A stretch of 64,000 bases of DNA from Maribacter dokdonensis DSW-8 (GTDB lineage Bacteria > Bacteroidota > Bacteroidia > Flavobacteriales > Flavobacteriaceae): the NCBI RefSeq assembly GCF_001447995.1, contig NZ_LDPE01000001.1:1488001-1552000 (forward strand), given 5' to 3'. Within the stretch, counting starts at the first letter, position 1. The number at the start of each line of letters is the position of its first letter. Below the pieces are notes generated by a model. The model saw only the letters and a list, made by a program, of their open reading frames with translations, did not search any database and was not told the DNA's origin. Positions 31,409-40,512 of the stretch are shown here, one piece after another. The position numbers were made by a program, and so were the translations under genes.

Positions 31409-32514
31409 TTAGGATTACGAAGTACAAATTCTACACGCCGGTTGAGAAATCTACCGGCTTCCGTTTTATTGGTGGCTATTGGCATTGAACTACCCAAACC
31501 TATGGAGGATATCCTATTTATGCCTATTCCGTTTTCAGTCAAATAGCCAACGATTTCGCTTGCACGTCTTACTGACAATTTTTGGTTAAAACTATCAGAG
31601 CCAATATCATCGGTATGTCCACGTATTTCAATATGAACAGTAGAATTTTTCTTCAAATAAGAAAGCAATAGTTCCATTTCCAGTTGATGGTCTCCTCTTA
31701 TCTTAGCTTTGTTAGAATTGAAATACACATCTTTAAAAACATGAATACTGTCTAACTTGTATTCTCTTAATTGAACATGATCACTTAACGGTTCTGAGTT
31801 CACATTGTGCACAGAGACCATATCTAAATAATAGTAAGAACCTTTTGTTATTTCCCTTTTGGTCTGATATTTCTGTGTGCGCCTATTGTTTTTAAAATTA
31901 CCGATGACCATAAAGTTTTCGGTTCCGTTGGCTTCATAGGTGGTGGTCAATTTCACCCACTTAATTTCATCGGAATAGTATTTGGAATAGGATATTACTA
32001 GCTCTTTGGATTTCTCTCCTTTTAGTTGGGCATAATGTAAGCCAGACAAAACCTTGCTCGTAGCAACTTCAACAGGAAGCTCGGTAAAACGGATACCAAA
32101 TTCCTTGACCGCAAAGTCTGATCGTTCCGCCAGGCTAACATAAAAAGAAATTGTGTAGCGTTCGCCTTTTATCAACGTAGCGCTTAATTGTGCTTCAATA
32201 TACTCACGATAGTCATTGGGGGCGTACATATAAAATCCGACATAGCCTTCACCGAAATCTGCAGGTTGTTTACCATTAAAATTCTCTGGAGTACCCATGT
32301 CTATACTACAACCATTGAAATAATCCGTAGTCCCTTTAGTGGGCATTTTCCAATGTATCACATCTTTTTCCAAATTGCCCAATGCAACGGGACATTCCTT
32401 ATAGTTTTCAAAACTAGGGTTCAATACCAAATTCTGACTCGCTAAAAAAAATGGTTTGCACAGCGCAAGCAAAAGCAGAAGATTTAGATATGGTCTTATA
32501 GTTAACATGCGCAT
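31405..32514 (-). CDS. OmpA family protein
   Basis: A 369-residue exported protein. Residues 1-27 are a signal peptide. The N-terminal portion (28-250) contains a carbohydrate-binding-like beta sandwich (NLVLNPSFENYKECPV). The C-terminal 105 residues are a peptidoglycan-binding OmpA domain: FNSNKAKIRGD, HIEIRGHTDDIGSD with the diaminopimelate-binding Asp, and NRRVEFVL at the end. Stop overlaps by 4 bp with the convergent NIPSNAP gene. Predicted to link outer membrane and cell wall. Confidence 0.92.
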   Translation of the reverse strand: MRMLTIRPYLNLLLLLALCKPFFLASQNLVLNPSFENYKECPVALGNLEKDVIHWKMPTKGTTDYFNGCSIDMGTPENFNGKQPADFGEGYVGFYMYAPNDYREYIEAQLSATLIKGERYTISFYVSLAERSDFAVKEFGIRFTELPVEVATSKVLSGLHYAQLKGEKSKELVISYSKYYSDEIKWVKLTTTYEANGTENFMVIGNFKNNRRTQKYQTKREITKGSYYYLDMVSVHNVNSEPLSDHVQLREYKLDSIHVFKDVYFNSNKAKIRGDHQLEMELLLSYLKKNSTVHIEIRGHTDDIGSDSFNQKLSVRRASEIVGYLTENGIGINRISSIGLGSSMPIATNKTEAGRFLNRRVEFVLRNPN

Positions 32515-32576
32515 TAAATAGTTTCCCTAAAATACAGAAAAGATAAAATATGGCCGTTTTGCCAAATTCTACGCAT

Positions 32577-32610
32577 AAAAAAAGCCCTTCTCATCTCAAA
32601 GAAGGGCCTT
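32577..32610 (-). terminator. Intrinsic terminator of the duplicated lipoprotein gene
   Basis: Stem AGAAGGGC (32600-32607) / GCCCTTCT (32584-32591), 8-nt loop. On the minus strand it is followed by seven T. Confidence 0.85.
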
Positions 32611-32654
32611 ACTAACAATAAAAACCAAACCTTACTTTAACCTTACTTTAACCT

Positions 32655-34667
32655 TTAATTGTTGTATAAGTAAATTGATGCAGCAGAAGCAAGATCATTA
32701 CTAACCGTTGGAGCAACATTACCACTAGCATTTAAAGCATCTGAGAAGGAAAGTACCTTACCGTTTCCTATCTCTGCAATGAACACTGTTTTTGTTTTGT
32801 GGTCGTAAGCTACATCTATTGGGTTACCCATTTCGGTTAAAGAACCGGCAACTCTTGTTTGCTCGGACAAGGCCAATGAACCGCCGTCATTTATTGCTGC
32901 CAATTTAGCCGCAAAATCTTGGGTTACTTGAAAACCACCATCTGTATTGGCATCTGCAGCATCTCCTATATCCGTCATCACCAACACATCATCAGCTTCG
33001 CTATAATCTATACCGTGTGTTCTTACAATACCGTCTACCGTAATTCTTTTTGTTGGTGTAATAGCACCATCAGCGGAAAAAGCGGTCAAGAAATTGTCAT
33101 ACACAGCTAAATCACTTGTGTTATCTACTACAGCCAATAAGCTATTGCCCATAAAAGTAATTCCCCAAGTGTTAAAACCGGCATCAAAAGTATTCAACAA
33201 ACTAAAACTAGAACCGTTATATTCATATACGTAGAACTTATTTTCCGAATTACTTGACACTACCACCTTATTACCAAAAACAGCAATTTCCCTAGGGCTG
33301 GCCAACTCCGCACTACCTGAAAAATCCGCAGCAATATTTGCAAGATCGGTTACAGCAGAAAAACTACCATAAAACTCCAACGCCAAGCCAGATCTTGAAG
33401 CCTGTATTATAGCATCATTAAAAGCATCATAATAAATACCTTCTGTAGCATCAGATCCTGTGGCAACAGTTTTAGTTAGCATACCAGAACCGTCATAAAT
33501 ACTTACATCACCATTGGCAGTACTCGTCGCATATAATCTTGTTGCCCTAGCGTCACTAGAATCTCCTGTGTTACCATCTGTTTCATCACTACTGAAATAA
33601 ATAGATGAAGCCATTGCCAAATCTTTGTTGAAAGACGGAGACACATCGCCACCAGAACCTATAGAGGTAAATCCTAATACTTTTCCATTTCCTATTTCAG
33701 AAACATATACTGCATCGGTTTCAGAGTCGTAGGCAACATCAATAGGGTTACCCATTAAAGTTGATGAACCCGCTACTCTTACCTGCATTCCTATGGGTAA
33801 TAATTCACCATCTGATAATGCATCGAATTTTGATGAGAATTCTGAAATTACATGAAAACCACCATCTGTGTTTGCATCTGTAGCATCACCAATATCGGTC
33901 AATACCATAACATCGTCCGTACCATCATAAGTAATACCGTGTGTTCTTACAATACCTTCAATAGTAACTCTTTTAGAAGGTCTTAAAATAGCCGAGTTGG
34001 CGTTAGAAAGAAAATCGTAATAAACTGCCAAGTCGCCCGTAGTATCAACAACAGCGTATAAATCATCACCTTTAAAAGTAATACCCCAAACCGGGAACGG
34101 TACTTCAACGGTATTCATCAGTGTAAATCCGCTGCCTGTATTTTCATATACAAAGAATTTGTTAGACCCATTATCGGCCACTACAAAAGAACTTCCGTTT
34201 ACCGCTAATTCTCTTGGGCTTTCTAAATCTGCCGCTCCTGTGAAGGAAGAAGTAATGGCATCACCATCAATTAATGTATTAATGTCCGCAAATGCTTCTA
34301 ATTGCAAATCGCTTCTAGATGCCTGATAGACCATATCGGCCGTAGCATCATAATAAATACCCTCTGCAGCCGTAGTTGTGGTCATATATGTAACCAAAGA
34401 ATCTCCGGTAACGCTATATCTTGATATGTTTCCGTTTTCGTTATTGGTAACAAAAAGATCAGTTCTACGTCCTAAAACGGTCATTCCGTCTCCACAAGGT
34501 TCGCACATAGAACCACCACAATCAATACCGGTTTCATCACCGTTCATTACTCCATCATCACAGGTGGCATCTGGATTCATATCTACGATGGCGTCATCAT
34601 CATCACTGCAAGAAGCAATGAAAAGGGTACCTATAAGTATTGCTAAATAAAAAATAGATTTCTTCAT
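32655..34667 (-). CDS. Lipoprotein with duplicated beta-propeller-like domain
   Basis: A 670-residue surface lipoprotein (lipobox IASC, Cys20; then SDDDD, resembling the acidic tail that sends Bacteroidota lipoproteins to the outer surface). Residues 36-58 hold a Cys-rich motif (CDDGVMNGDETGIDCGG, CEPC) common in surface proteins. Then two homologous units follow: about 67-358 and 375-670, each with EGIYYDA, QASRS, SPRE(L/I)AV, WGITF, IVRTHGI, LTDIGDA or MTDIGDA, MGNPIDVAYD and IGNGKVL. The unit looks like NHL/SMP-30-type propeller repeats. Monocistronic. Confidence 0.9.
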   Translation of the reverse strand: MKKSIFYLAILIGTLFIASCSDDDDAIVDMNPDATCDDGVMNGDETGIDCGGSMCEPCGDGMTVLGRRTDLFVTNNENGNISRYSVTGDSLVTYMTTTTAAEGIYYDATADMVYQASRSDLQLEAFADINTLIDGDAITSSFTGAADLESPRELAVNGSSFVVADNGSNKFFVYENTGSGFTLMNTVEVPFPVWGITFKGDDLYAVVDTTGDLAVYYDFLSNANSAILRPSKRVTIEGIVRTHGITYDGTDDVMVLTDIGDATDANTDGGFHVISEFSSKFDALSDGELLPIGMQVRVAGSSTLMGNPIDVAYDSETDAVYVSEIGNGKVLGFTSIGSGGDVSPSFNKDLAMASSIYFSSDETDGNTGDSSDARATRLYATSTANGDVSIYDGSGMLTKTVATGSDATEGIYYDAFNDAIIQASRSGLALEFYGSFSAVTDLANIAADFSGSAELASPREIAVFGNKVVVSSNSENKFYVYEYNGSSFSLLNTFDAGFNTWGITFMGNSLLAVVDNTSDLAVYDNFLTAFSADGAITPTKRITVDGIVRTHGIDYSEADDVLVMTDIGDAADANTDGGFQVTQDFAAKLAAINDGGSLALSEQTRVAGSLTEMGNPIDVAYDHKTKTVFIAEIGNGKVLSFSDALNASGNVAPTVSNDLASAASIYLYNN

Positions 34668-34758
34668 AATTTATATTGGGTTTAATAGTTGAATTGCCCA
34701 TACTTACGAAGTGAACTATTTGAGGTTTGTTTTAGTGTGTTAAAAATATACTAAAACC

Positions 34759-34799
34759 GAAAACGCCTAAGTATCAGAAGCATCCGACACTTAGGCGTT
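34759..34799 (-). terminator. Intrinsic terminator of the barrel-protein gene
   Basis: Stem ACTTAGGCGTT (34789-34799) / AACGCCTAAGT (34762-34772), 16-nt loop; the minus strand continues TTTCGGTTTTAG. Confidence 0.8.
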
Positions 34800-34821
34800 G
34801 TCATTTATAAATGAATTGTTG

Positions 34822-36576
34822 TTAAAAGTCGAACTTATAGGTTGCGCCTCCTAAAATTTGAATTCCTTGTACCTGAAAGTTAGACCAACGTTGATAATCG
34901 TTATTTGAAAGGTTGGCTCCCTTTATAAAGAACGACCATTGATCTGTATAACGATATCCAACATGGGCGTTGGCATCAAAATACCCATCTAAAGTAATAA
35001 GGGTTGCGGGAAATTCACTTGGTTGTGCATTTTGTACTACCGTGGATGAAAAATCTTCACGCTCACCAACATAGAACAAGTTAACACCGGCATACCATTT
35101 TTTACCTATTTGATAATCCATAAACAATGAAGCCTGTAAATTTGGAAGGTTCCATGCAGGGTTGCCCGTTTCCGTATTATAATCGTAAACCTCAATATTT
35201 GCACCTGCGGTAAAATTACGGTTAACATCTACATTCAACTCCCCAAAAATACCCAAGGTCTTTATATCATCATAAAACAAACCAAATGAATTACCATAGT
35301 AATATCCTTTATCATCTGACCTAAAATCGTTTCTCGGATTTAAAGTATACAAAGGTTTATTGTTCTCGGCGGTATATGACCCTTTAACATTATAGCTTAA
35401 ATTAGGTAATAACTGCCCTTTAAAACCTACATAGGCATTGTACTGGCTATCTGTTGGCGCAATGGTCAACGTTGGCGAAACAAAAGGGTTACCTTCTACA
35501 AAATCATAATACGAGTTTTGTTTTAACTCCCCTGTTACCCCACCATAAGCAATTACGGTTTCATCTAACAGCCTATATGAAGCCGTTACTGCCGGATAGA
35601 TATAGAAATTACTTTCACTGTTCTCCAAGTCCATTCCGTAGACCAAATTTACTCCCAAATTCAAGGAAAGATCATCACGCAACATGGTCAAAGACGGATT
35701 TATACCTACCTGTAAATTGCCATAAGAAATACCATTATCATTGTCAGCACTACTAACACTGGCATTTTCAAATGTACCTCCAACATAATCCAACTTTACT
35801 TTAGCATTAAAGGTTTCTTCGTTCATTGGAAACTCAAATCCGGTATTGAAAATTGCCCTGTTTTCACCGGAACTTACGGCATCAAAAAATCTTCTATACT
35901 TTAAATCGGCCCTTTTAAAATAAGCATCTTCCACGTTTATGTGACCACTTACTTCGCCCATGTAATAATTTTGACGTTCATCAATACTATTAATAACCGT
36001 TTCACTGAACACACCGGGTTCAATACCGTACCAATTATACACTTGATGTTGCAACCCAATGGCCGCACCCCAATCTAAATCCCTATCTCTTTTTGCATAC
36101 GATGCATCTAACCTGGTATCATAAAAGGTATCGTTAAGCTCTACACCGTTGATTCCACCACGAGAAGACAAATGGTTGAAACCAATATCAAAATTCTCAT
36201 CTCTATTTATAGTTCTACTCGTATAAAATTCGCCCAGAACATTACCATACAATCCGGCGCCCAATGAAGCATATGAATTATATAATACCGGAGGAGGTAA
36301 TTTTTCTACTTTAGATGCCGTTCCTTTAGAAGGCGTAAACGTAGATGCTACCGGAACGGAAAATATGCTGTAATTGATCGGTTTTTTCTGAAGAACGATA
36401 GAATCGTTCATGTTTGGTACCGATTTAATTTTAAAAGCATCTGAAACGGTTGGCGTGTAGGCTTTGGTTACCGTTACGGTTTCCGTACCCAAATCTTTCT
36501 CTTCCTCTTCTTGAGCAAAGGTAACTTGAAAGCCAAGCGTTAAAAATATAAGCGTAAATATATGTTTGTTGTACAT
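34822..36576 (-). CDS. TonB-dependent receptor-like outer-membrane barrel without plug
   Basis: A 584-residue exported protein: signal MYNKHIFTLIFLTLGFQVTFAQ, then an acidic stretch EEEEKDLGTETVTVTKAY that recalls the start of a TonB-dependent receptor, but there is no room for a complete plug domain. The rest is a chain of amphipathic strands ending in Phe (GGATYKFDF), typical of outer-membrane barrels. It sits 31 bp after the TPR gene on the same strand, so both are co-transcribed, and it is the last gene before a terminator. Confidence 0.85.
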   Translation of the reverse strand: MYNKHIFTLIFLTLGFQVTFAQEEEEKDLGTETVTVTKAYTPTVSDAFKIKSVPNMNDSIVLQKKPINYSIFSVPVASTFTPSKGTASKVEKLPPPVLYNSYASLGAGLYGNVLGEFYTSRTINRDENFDIGFNHLSSRGGINGVELNDTFYDTRLDASYAKRDRDLDWGAAIGLQHQVYNWYGIEPGVFSETVINSIDERQNYYMGEVSGHINVEDAYFKRADLKYRRFFDAVSSGENRAIFNTGFEFPMNEETFNAKVKLDYVGGTFENASVSSADNDNGISYGNLQVGINPSLTMLRDDLSLNLGVNLVYGMDLENSESNFYIYPAVTASYRLLDETVIAYGGVTGELKQNSYYDFVEGNPFVSPTLTIAPTDSQYNAYVGFKGQLLPNLSYNVKGSYTAENNKPLYTLNPRNDFRSDDKGYYYGNSFGLFYDDIKTLGIFGELNVDVNRNFTAGANIEVYDYNTETGNPAWNLPNLQASLFMDYQIGKKWYAGVNLFYVGEREDFSSTVVQNAQPSEFPATLITLDGYFDANAHVGYRYTDQWSFFIKGANLSNNDYQRWSNFQVQGIQILGGATYKFDF

Positions 36577-36607
36577 AGGTGTTCTTTTACTGGTGTACGT
36601 GAATCTT

Positions 36608-39600
36608 TTAATTAGGATCTACAGATGAATTGCTCTTGGCCTCTTTTGACTTTATGATGGTCAATTCCGCTCTAGCCTCGGCAACAATTTCCGGGTATTG
36701 CGTAAAGTTGGTTATTACGCTTTCTAAGATATAGGTTGCTTGGTAGGCATCGTTTAAGGCATAATAGTTTTTAGCCATTAACACCAAACCTTTACCGCCC
36801 CATTCTTTGTACGCCGCATAATCTTTAGCCAATTTTTGAACCGCTACATTTGAATTTTCGTAAGCACCGTCTTTATGCTCAAAATAAGCATCATAATACA
36901 ATGCTTCTGCAGCAGTGGCACCAGAAGCTATTTTTAAAACTTCTACATAGGCCGCTTTAGCCTTTGCCTCATCATTTGTAGCAATGGCCGATCTGGCGAT
37001 CATTATATGCGCATCGCTCTTTATTCTGTCGTCAATACTTGGGGTAGACAATACCTTATCCGCGTATTCCAATGTCTTTGGATAGTTCTTTTGCTTGTAA
37101 TATCCTTTCATTAAATTGGAACGCGCAAAAGTTCTGTTCTGCTGAATATTCGCCTGACTCTCCAATTTTAACAAATATGGCAATGCAATCTGGTAATCGT
37201 CTTTAGAGATATAAACTTCGCATACACGTGTTAATGCCTGCTCTGCATACTCGCTCGTGCTTCTATCCGCCACATATTTATAATACTGTAAAGCAGCTTC
37301 CTTATCTCCTTTTCCAAAATATAATTGAGCTAAACTGAAGTTGGCATCTACGGCATGTAAACCTGTTGGGAACTGCTGAATGTAATTCTTATACCCTTTA
37401 ATAGCGGCATCAACATTACCCTCCAAGTTCTGTTTTTGGGCAGCGTCAAAAGTAGCATTATCCAATTCGGCATCGGTCACCTCAACAAAATCCAATCCGC
37501 GTACCCACTCGGCATACTCGTTTACCTGCCCCATATCCACATAGACCAATTTTGCCGTAGCAACCGCCTGTATAGCCTCTTGCGTTTTTGGGAAATCTCT
37601 AACCACGGTTTTAAATTTAGCCAATGCAGCCTCATTTCTGCTGGCGTTATAATTGACCAAACCTTGTCTCATTAATGCCTGTGGCACCAATGAACTAGCC
37701 CTATACTCACTGATCAAACGATCATAGGCCTCTAGACCTTTGCTCTCTTGGCCTTGGGCTACATACGTATTACCCAGTTCAAACAAAGCATCGTCCCTAA
37801 AGCTTGATCTAGGAAATTTGCTTACAAATTCCTCTAGGTTTTCAATTTTGCTAGCACCTCTGTCCACGTAACCATAGCTCATTGCTTTTTGGTAGAAGGC
37901 ATAATCTTTTTCAGGTCCTGTTAAAGCCAAAGCTTTATTGTATGTTTCTATGGCAGGCCAGTATTTACTGGTCGCATAATAACTATCGCCCAAACGTAGG
38001 TAACCATCATTTAATTTTTCTACATCGGCATTTCCGTCAGACGTAAATGCGTTGAAATAGGTAATGGCCTCATTATAATTTTTCTGCTTAAAATATCCGT
38101 ATGCCAAATTATAATCAACATCGGTATACATTTCCGTACTTTGTGCAGACGGGTTGTTCTTAAATGCCGTATACCCTTTTACCGCATCATCAAAACGGTT
38201 GGACAAATAATCGGATTCCGCTTTCCAATAATCGGCACGGGCCTTGAACAACATGTCTTCCGGACTGCCCAATGATTTGGAAAAATTCTCTGAAGCCGCA
38301 TTATAATCGTCTTCCATAAAAAGCTCAATACCTCTATAATAAGCTACTTTTTGGTATACCGATTTACTGGCGTAGTTTTTATTCTCCTCCAACAATTGCA
38401 TGGCACCTTCAAAGTTCTTTGAGGTAATGTATGAATCCACCAATAAGGTCTGCATCTCTTCTTGATGCTCATCTTTAGGATAGGTTTTCAAATAATTGGT
38501 AATTACTTGCGGTACCGGCTCATAGGCATTACCCACTTCATAACTTAAACGTGCATAATTTAAGAATGCATCTTTTTGAATTTCCGCACTGTAATCCATT
38601 TGAGATGCATTACGGAAAGCGTTCAGAGCTTCCTGCTTTTTATCCAACTTTAAATAACATTCTGCCAAATGGTAGTATGCATTTTGTGCAACACTATTGG
38701 TACCTCCAATAATTTTGTTGAATTGGGCAATGGCATTCGCATAATCACCACCTTTATAATAGGCATAGCCCAAATAGTAATAATCGGTATTGCTCCATTT
38801 GCCGCCTTTACCATTATACTCCGTAAGGTAAGGTATGGCGTTTTCATACTGCTTTAGGTTAAAGTAACTTTCCCCAATGATCTTGTTCAATTCAGATACT
38901 TCACGTCGGTCAGATTTTGGCAATTGCTTTTTTGCCAATGCAATAGCCTCTTCAAACTTACCCAGCTTAAAGTTCATATCAGCTTGGTAATAACTCAACT
39001 TTTCCTCTAATACATCTTGATCCGTAATTTGATCAAAACGCTGGTTTGCGGTTTCATAGTCATCTTGCTGATAAGAAATATAACCTAAGTAATATTTTGC
39101 CTGTGAACCGTAAACCTGAGAGGTCGTTACTTTCTCCAAATATTTTTCAGCCTCTTTTGTTTTGCGAGACGAAAATAAAGAATACCCATAATTGAAGTTG
39201 AACTTATCCATCTCTCCACGAGAAAGAGAACTTTGATCTACTTTGTTGTACCATTTTAAGGCGTACGGATATTTTCCTGTTTGAAAATAATACTCCGCCA
39301 CATCGGCATAAGCAGAATTACGTTTAGTGGACGTAGGGTATTTTTCAACGAAATCTTCCATCAACCTATCGGCACCCATCTGGTTTAAGCGCACTGCCGC
39401 GTTGGCAGAATAATAGGCACTGTTGGCAGCGGTCTCCTCATCTTTTGTTGACACTTTGACCTTATCAAAAATAGTTTGTGCCGCTTGATATTGTTCGTTG
39501 TTGTATAGCGCTAGCGCGTCTTGAAATGCTTTCTGTTCATGGGTATAGATCTTTGTCTCTTGGGCCGTGCCCAAAGCTACCAAACCCAATACCATTGGAA

Positions 39601-39625
39601 TAAAAGCGGTGAATTGTTTAAGCAT
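36608..39625 (-). CDS. Large TPR-repeat exported protein
   Basis: A 1005-residue protein with a signal peptide (MLKQFTAFIPMVLGLVALGTAQ), then tetratricopeptide repeats along its whole length (for example YFQTGKYPYALKWYNKV, YYKGGDYANAIAQFNKII, YFKQKNYNEAITYFNAF, YFGKGDKEAALQYYKYV). TPR solenoids bind proteins, here in the periplasm or at the outer membrane. The next gene on the transcript encodes an outer-membrane barrel, suggesting a complex. On the opposite strand ftsE starts 155 bp away across a palindrome. Confidence 0.9.
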   Translation of the reverse strand: MLKQFTAFIPMVLGLVALGTAQETKIYTHEQKAFQDALALYNNEQYQAAQTIFDKVKVSTKDEETAANSAYYSANAAVRLNQMGADRLMEDFVEKYPTSTKRNSAYADVAEYYFQTGKYPYALKWYNKVDQSSLSRGEMDKFNFNYGYSLFSSRKTKEAEKYLEKVTTSQVYGSQAKYYLGYISYQQDDYETANQRFDQITDQDVLEEKLSYYQADMNFKLGKFEEAIALAKKQLPKSDRREVSELNKIIGESYFNLKQYENAIPYLTEYNGKGGKWSNTDYYYLGYAYYKGGDYANAIAQFNKIIGGTNSVAQNAYYHLAECYLKLDKKQEALNAFRNASQMDYSAEIQKDAFLNYARLSYEVGNAYEPVPQVITNYLKTYPKDEHQEEMQTLLVDSYITSKNFEGAMQLLEENKNYASKSVYQKVAYYRGIELFMEDDYNAASENFSKSLGSPEDMLFKARADYWKAESDYLSNRFDDAVKGYTAFKNNPSAQSTEMYTDVDYNLAYGYFKQKNYNEAITYFNAFTSDGNADVEKLNDGYLRLGDSYYATSKYWPAIETYNKALALTGPEKDYAFYQKAMSYGYVDRGASKIENLEEFVSKFPRSSFRDDALFELGNTYVAQGQESKGLEAYDRLISEYRASSLVPQALMRQGLVNYNASRNEAALAKFKTVVRDFPKTQEAIQAVATAKLVYVDMGQVNEYAEWVRGLDFVEVTDAELDNATFDAAQKQNLEGNVDAAIKGYKNYIQQFPTGLHAVDANFSLAQLYFGKGDKEAALQYYKYVADRSTSEYAEQALTRVCEVYISKDDYQIALPYLLKLESQANIQQNRTFARSNLMKGYYKQKNYPKTLEYADKVLSTPSIDDRIKSDAHIMIARSAIATNDEAKAKAAYVEVLKIASGATAAEALYYDAYFEHKDGAYENSNVAVQKLAKDYAAYKEWGGKGLVLMAKNYYALNDAYQATYILESVITNFTQYPEIVAEARAELTIIKSKEAKSNSSVDPN

Positions 39626-39780
39626 AGTGTTCTGTTACTATTTAGAATTACCGTTATCACATGTGATAACGGCAAAAATTGTACCTAAGTATGTGCAATA
39701 CCCATACAAAAGAAAAGAATTTGAACATGGGGACTCTAATATCTAATGGAACTTATTACTTTTATATCAACATTTGCGTT
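39626..39780. promoter_or_regulatory. Divergent region TPR gene / ftsE with a perfect 22-bp palindrome
   Basis: At 39651-39672 the sequence CCGTTATCACA is followed directly by its exact reverse complement TGTGATAACGG, a 22-bp dyad without loop. Neither strand continues with a T-run, so it is not a terminator. Location 26 nt from the TPR start and 109 nt from the ftsE start suits an operator. Confidence 0.55.
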
Positions 39781-40464
39781 ATGGAAGAGATTGTTTTAGA
39801 ACTTAAAGATGCGGCTATCTTTCAAAAGGAGAGCTTGGTACTTAGTGAAGTTAGTTTAAAAATCGCTAAAGGTGAATTTGTTTACCTCATTGGTAAGACC
39901 GGTAGCGGTAAAAGTAGTTTTATGAAGACCCTGTATGGCGATTTGCCTTTGCAAAAGGGCGAAGGGCATGTGGTGGAGTTCGATCTTAAGACGCTAAAGG
40001 AAAAGGATATTCCATTTTTACGTAGAAAACTGGGTATTGTCTTTCAGGATTTTAAATTATTGCCAGACCGCAATATTAACCAGAACATGTTCTTTGTTTT
40101 GAAAGCTACCGGATGGACGGATAAAGCCGAGATGGATGCAAGGGTAGCAAACGTACTTGAAAAAGTAGGTATGAAAACCAAGGGCTTTAAATTTCCGCAC
40201 GAGCTTTCTGGTGGAGAACAACAACGTATTGCCATTGCCCGTGCCTTATTGAACGACCCCGAGCTCATCATTGCCGATGAGCCAACCGGAAACCTTGATC
40301 CACAAACCAGTGTAGAGGTGATGAAGGTTTTACAGGAAATCAATAAATCCGGGAGAACCATTTTAATGGCCACCCATGATTATGCGTTGATATTAAAATT
40401 CCCTTCTAAAACTATTAAATGCGATGCCAATAAGGTTTTTGAAGTGGTACAACGAGCGGTTTAA
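39781..40464 (+). CDS. ftsE: FtsE-like ABC ATPase
   Basis: A 227-residue ABC ATPase: Walker A GKTGSGKS (residues 38-45), signature LSGGEQQR and Walker B LIIADEPTGNLD. The segment RRKLGIVFQDFKLLPDRN is characteristic of FtsE, which pairs with FtsX to control peptidoglycan hydrolases at division; no ftsX lies in this window. I choose the ATG at 39781 (MEEIVLELKD). An in-frame ATG at 39679 would add 34 residues that no FtsE has and would cover most of the control region. Confidence 0.92.
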   Translation: MEEIVLELKDAAIFQKESLVLSEVSLKIAKGEFVYLIGKTGSGKSSFMKTLYGDLPLQKGEGHVVEFDLKTLKEKDIPFLRRKLGIVFQDFKLLPDRNINQNMFFVLKATGWTDKAEMDARVANVLEKVGMKTKGFKFPHELSGGEQQRIAIARALLNDPELIIADEPTGNLDPQTSVEVMKVLQEINKSGRTILMATHDYALILKFPSKTIKCDANKVFEVVQRAV

Positions 40465-40512
40465 AAAAGATTTTAATGATATACTCCCCCTTAATCTCTT
40501 AACAATAAAAAT

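Noticed and set aside
39679..39780. Extended N-terminus for FtsE
   Set aside because: The 34 extra residues do not match FtsE and would use up the divergent control region; the ATG at 39781 gives the standard N-terminus.
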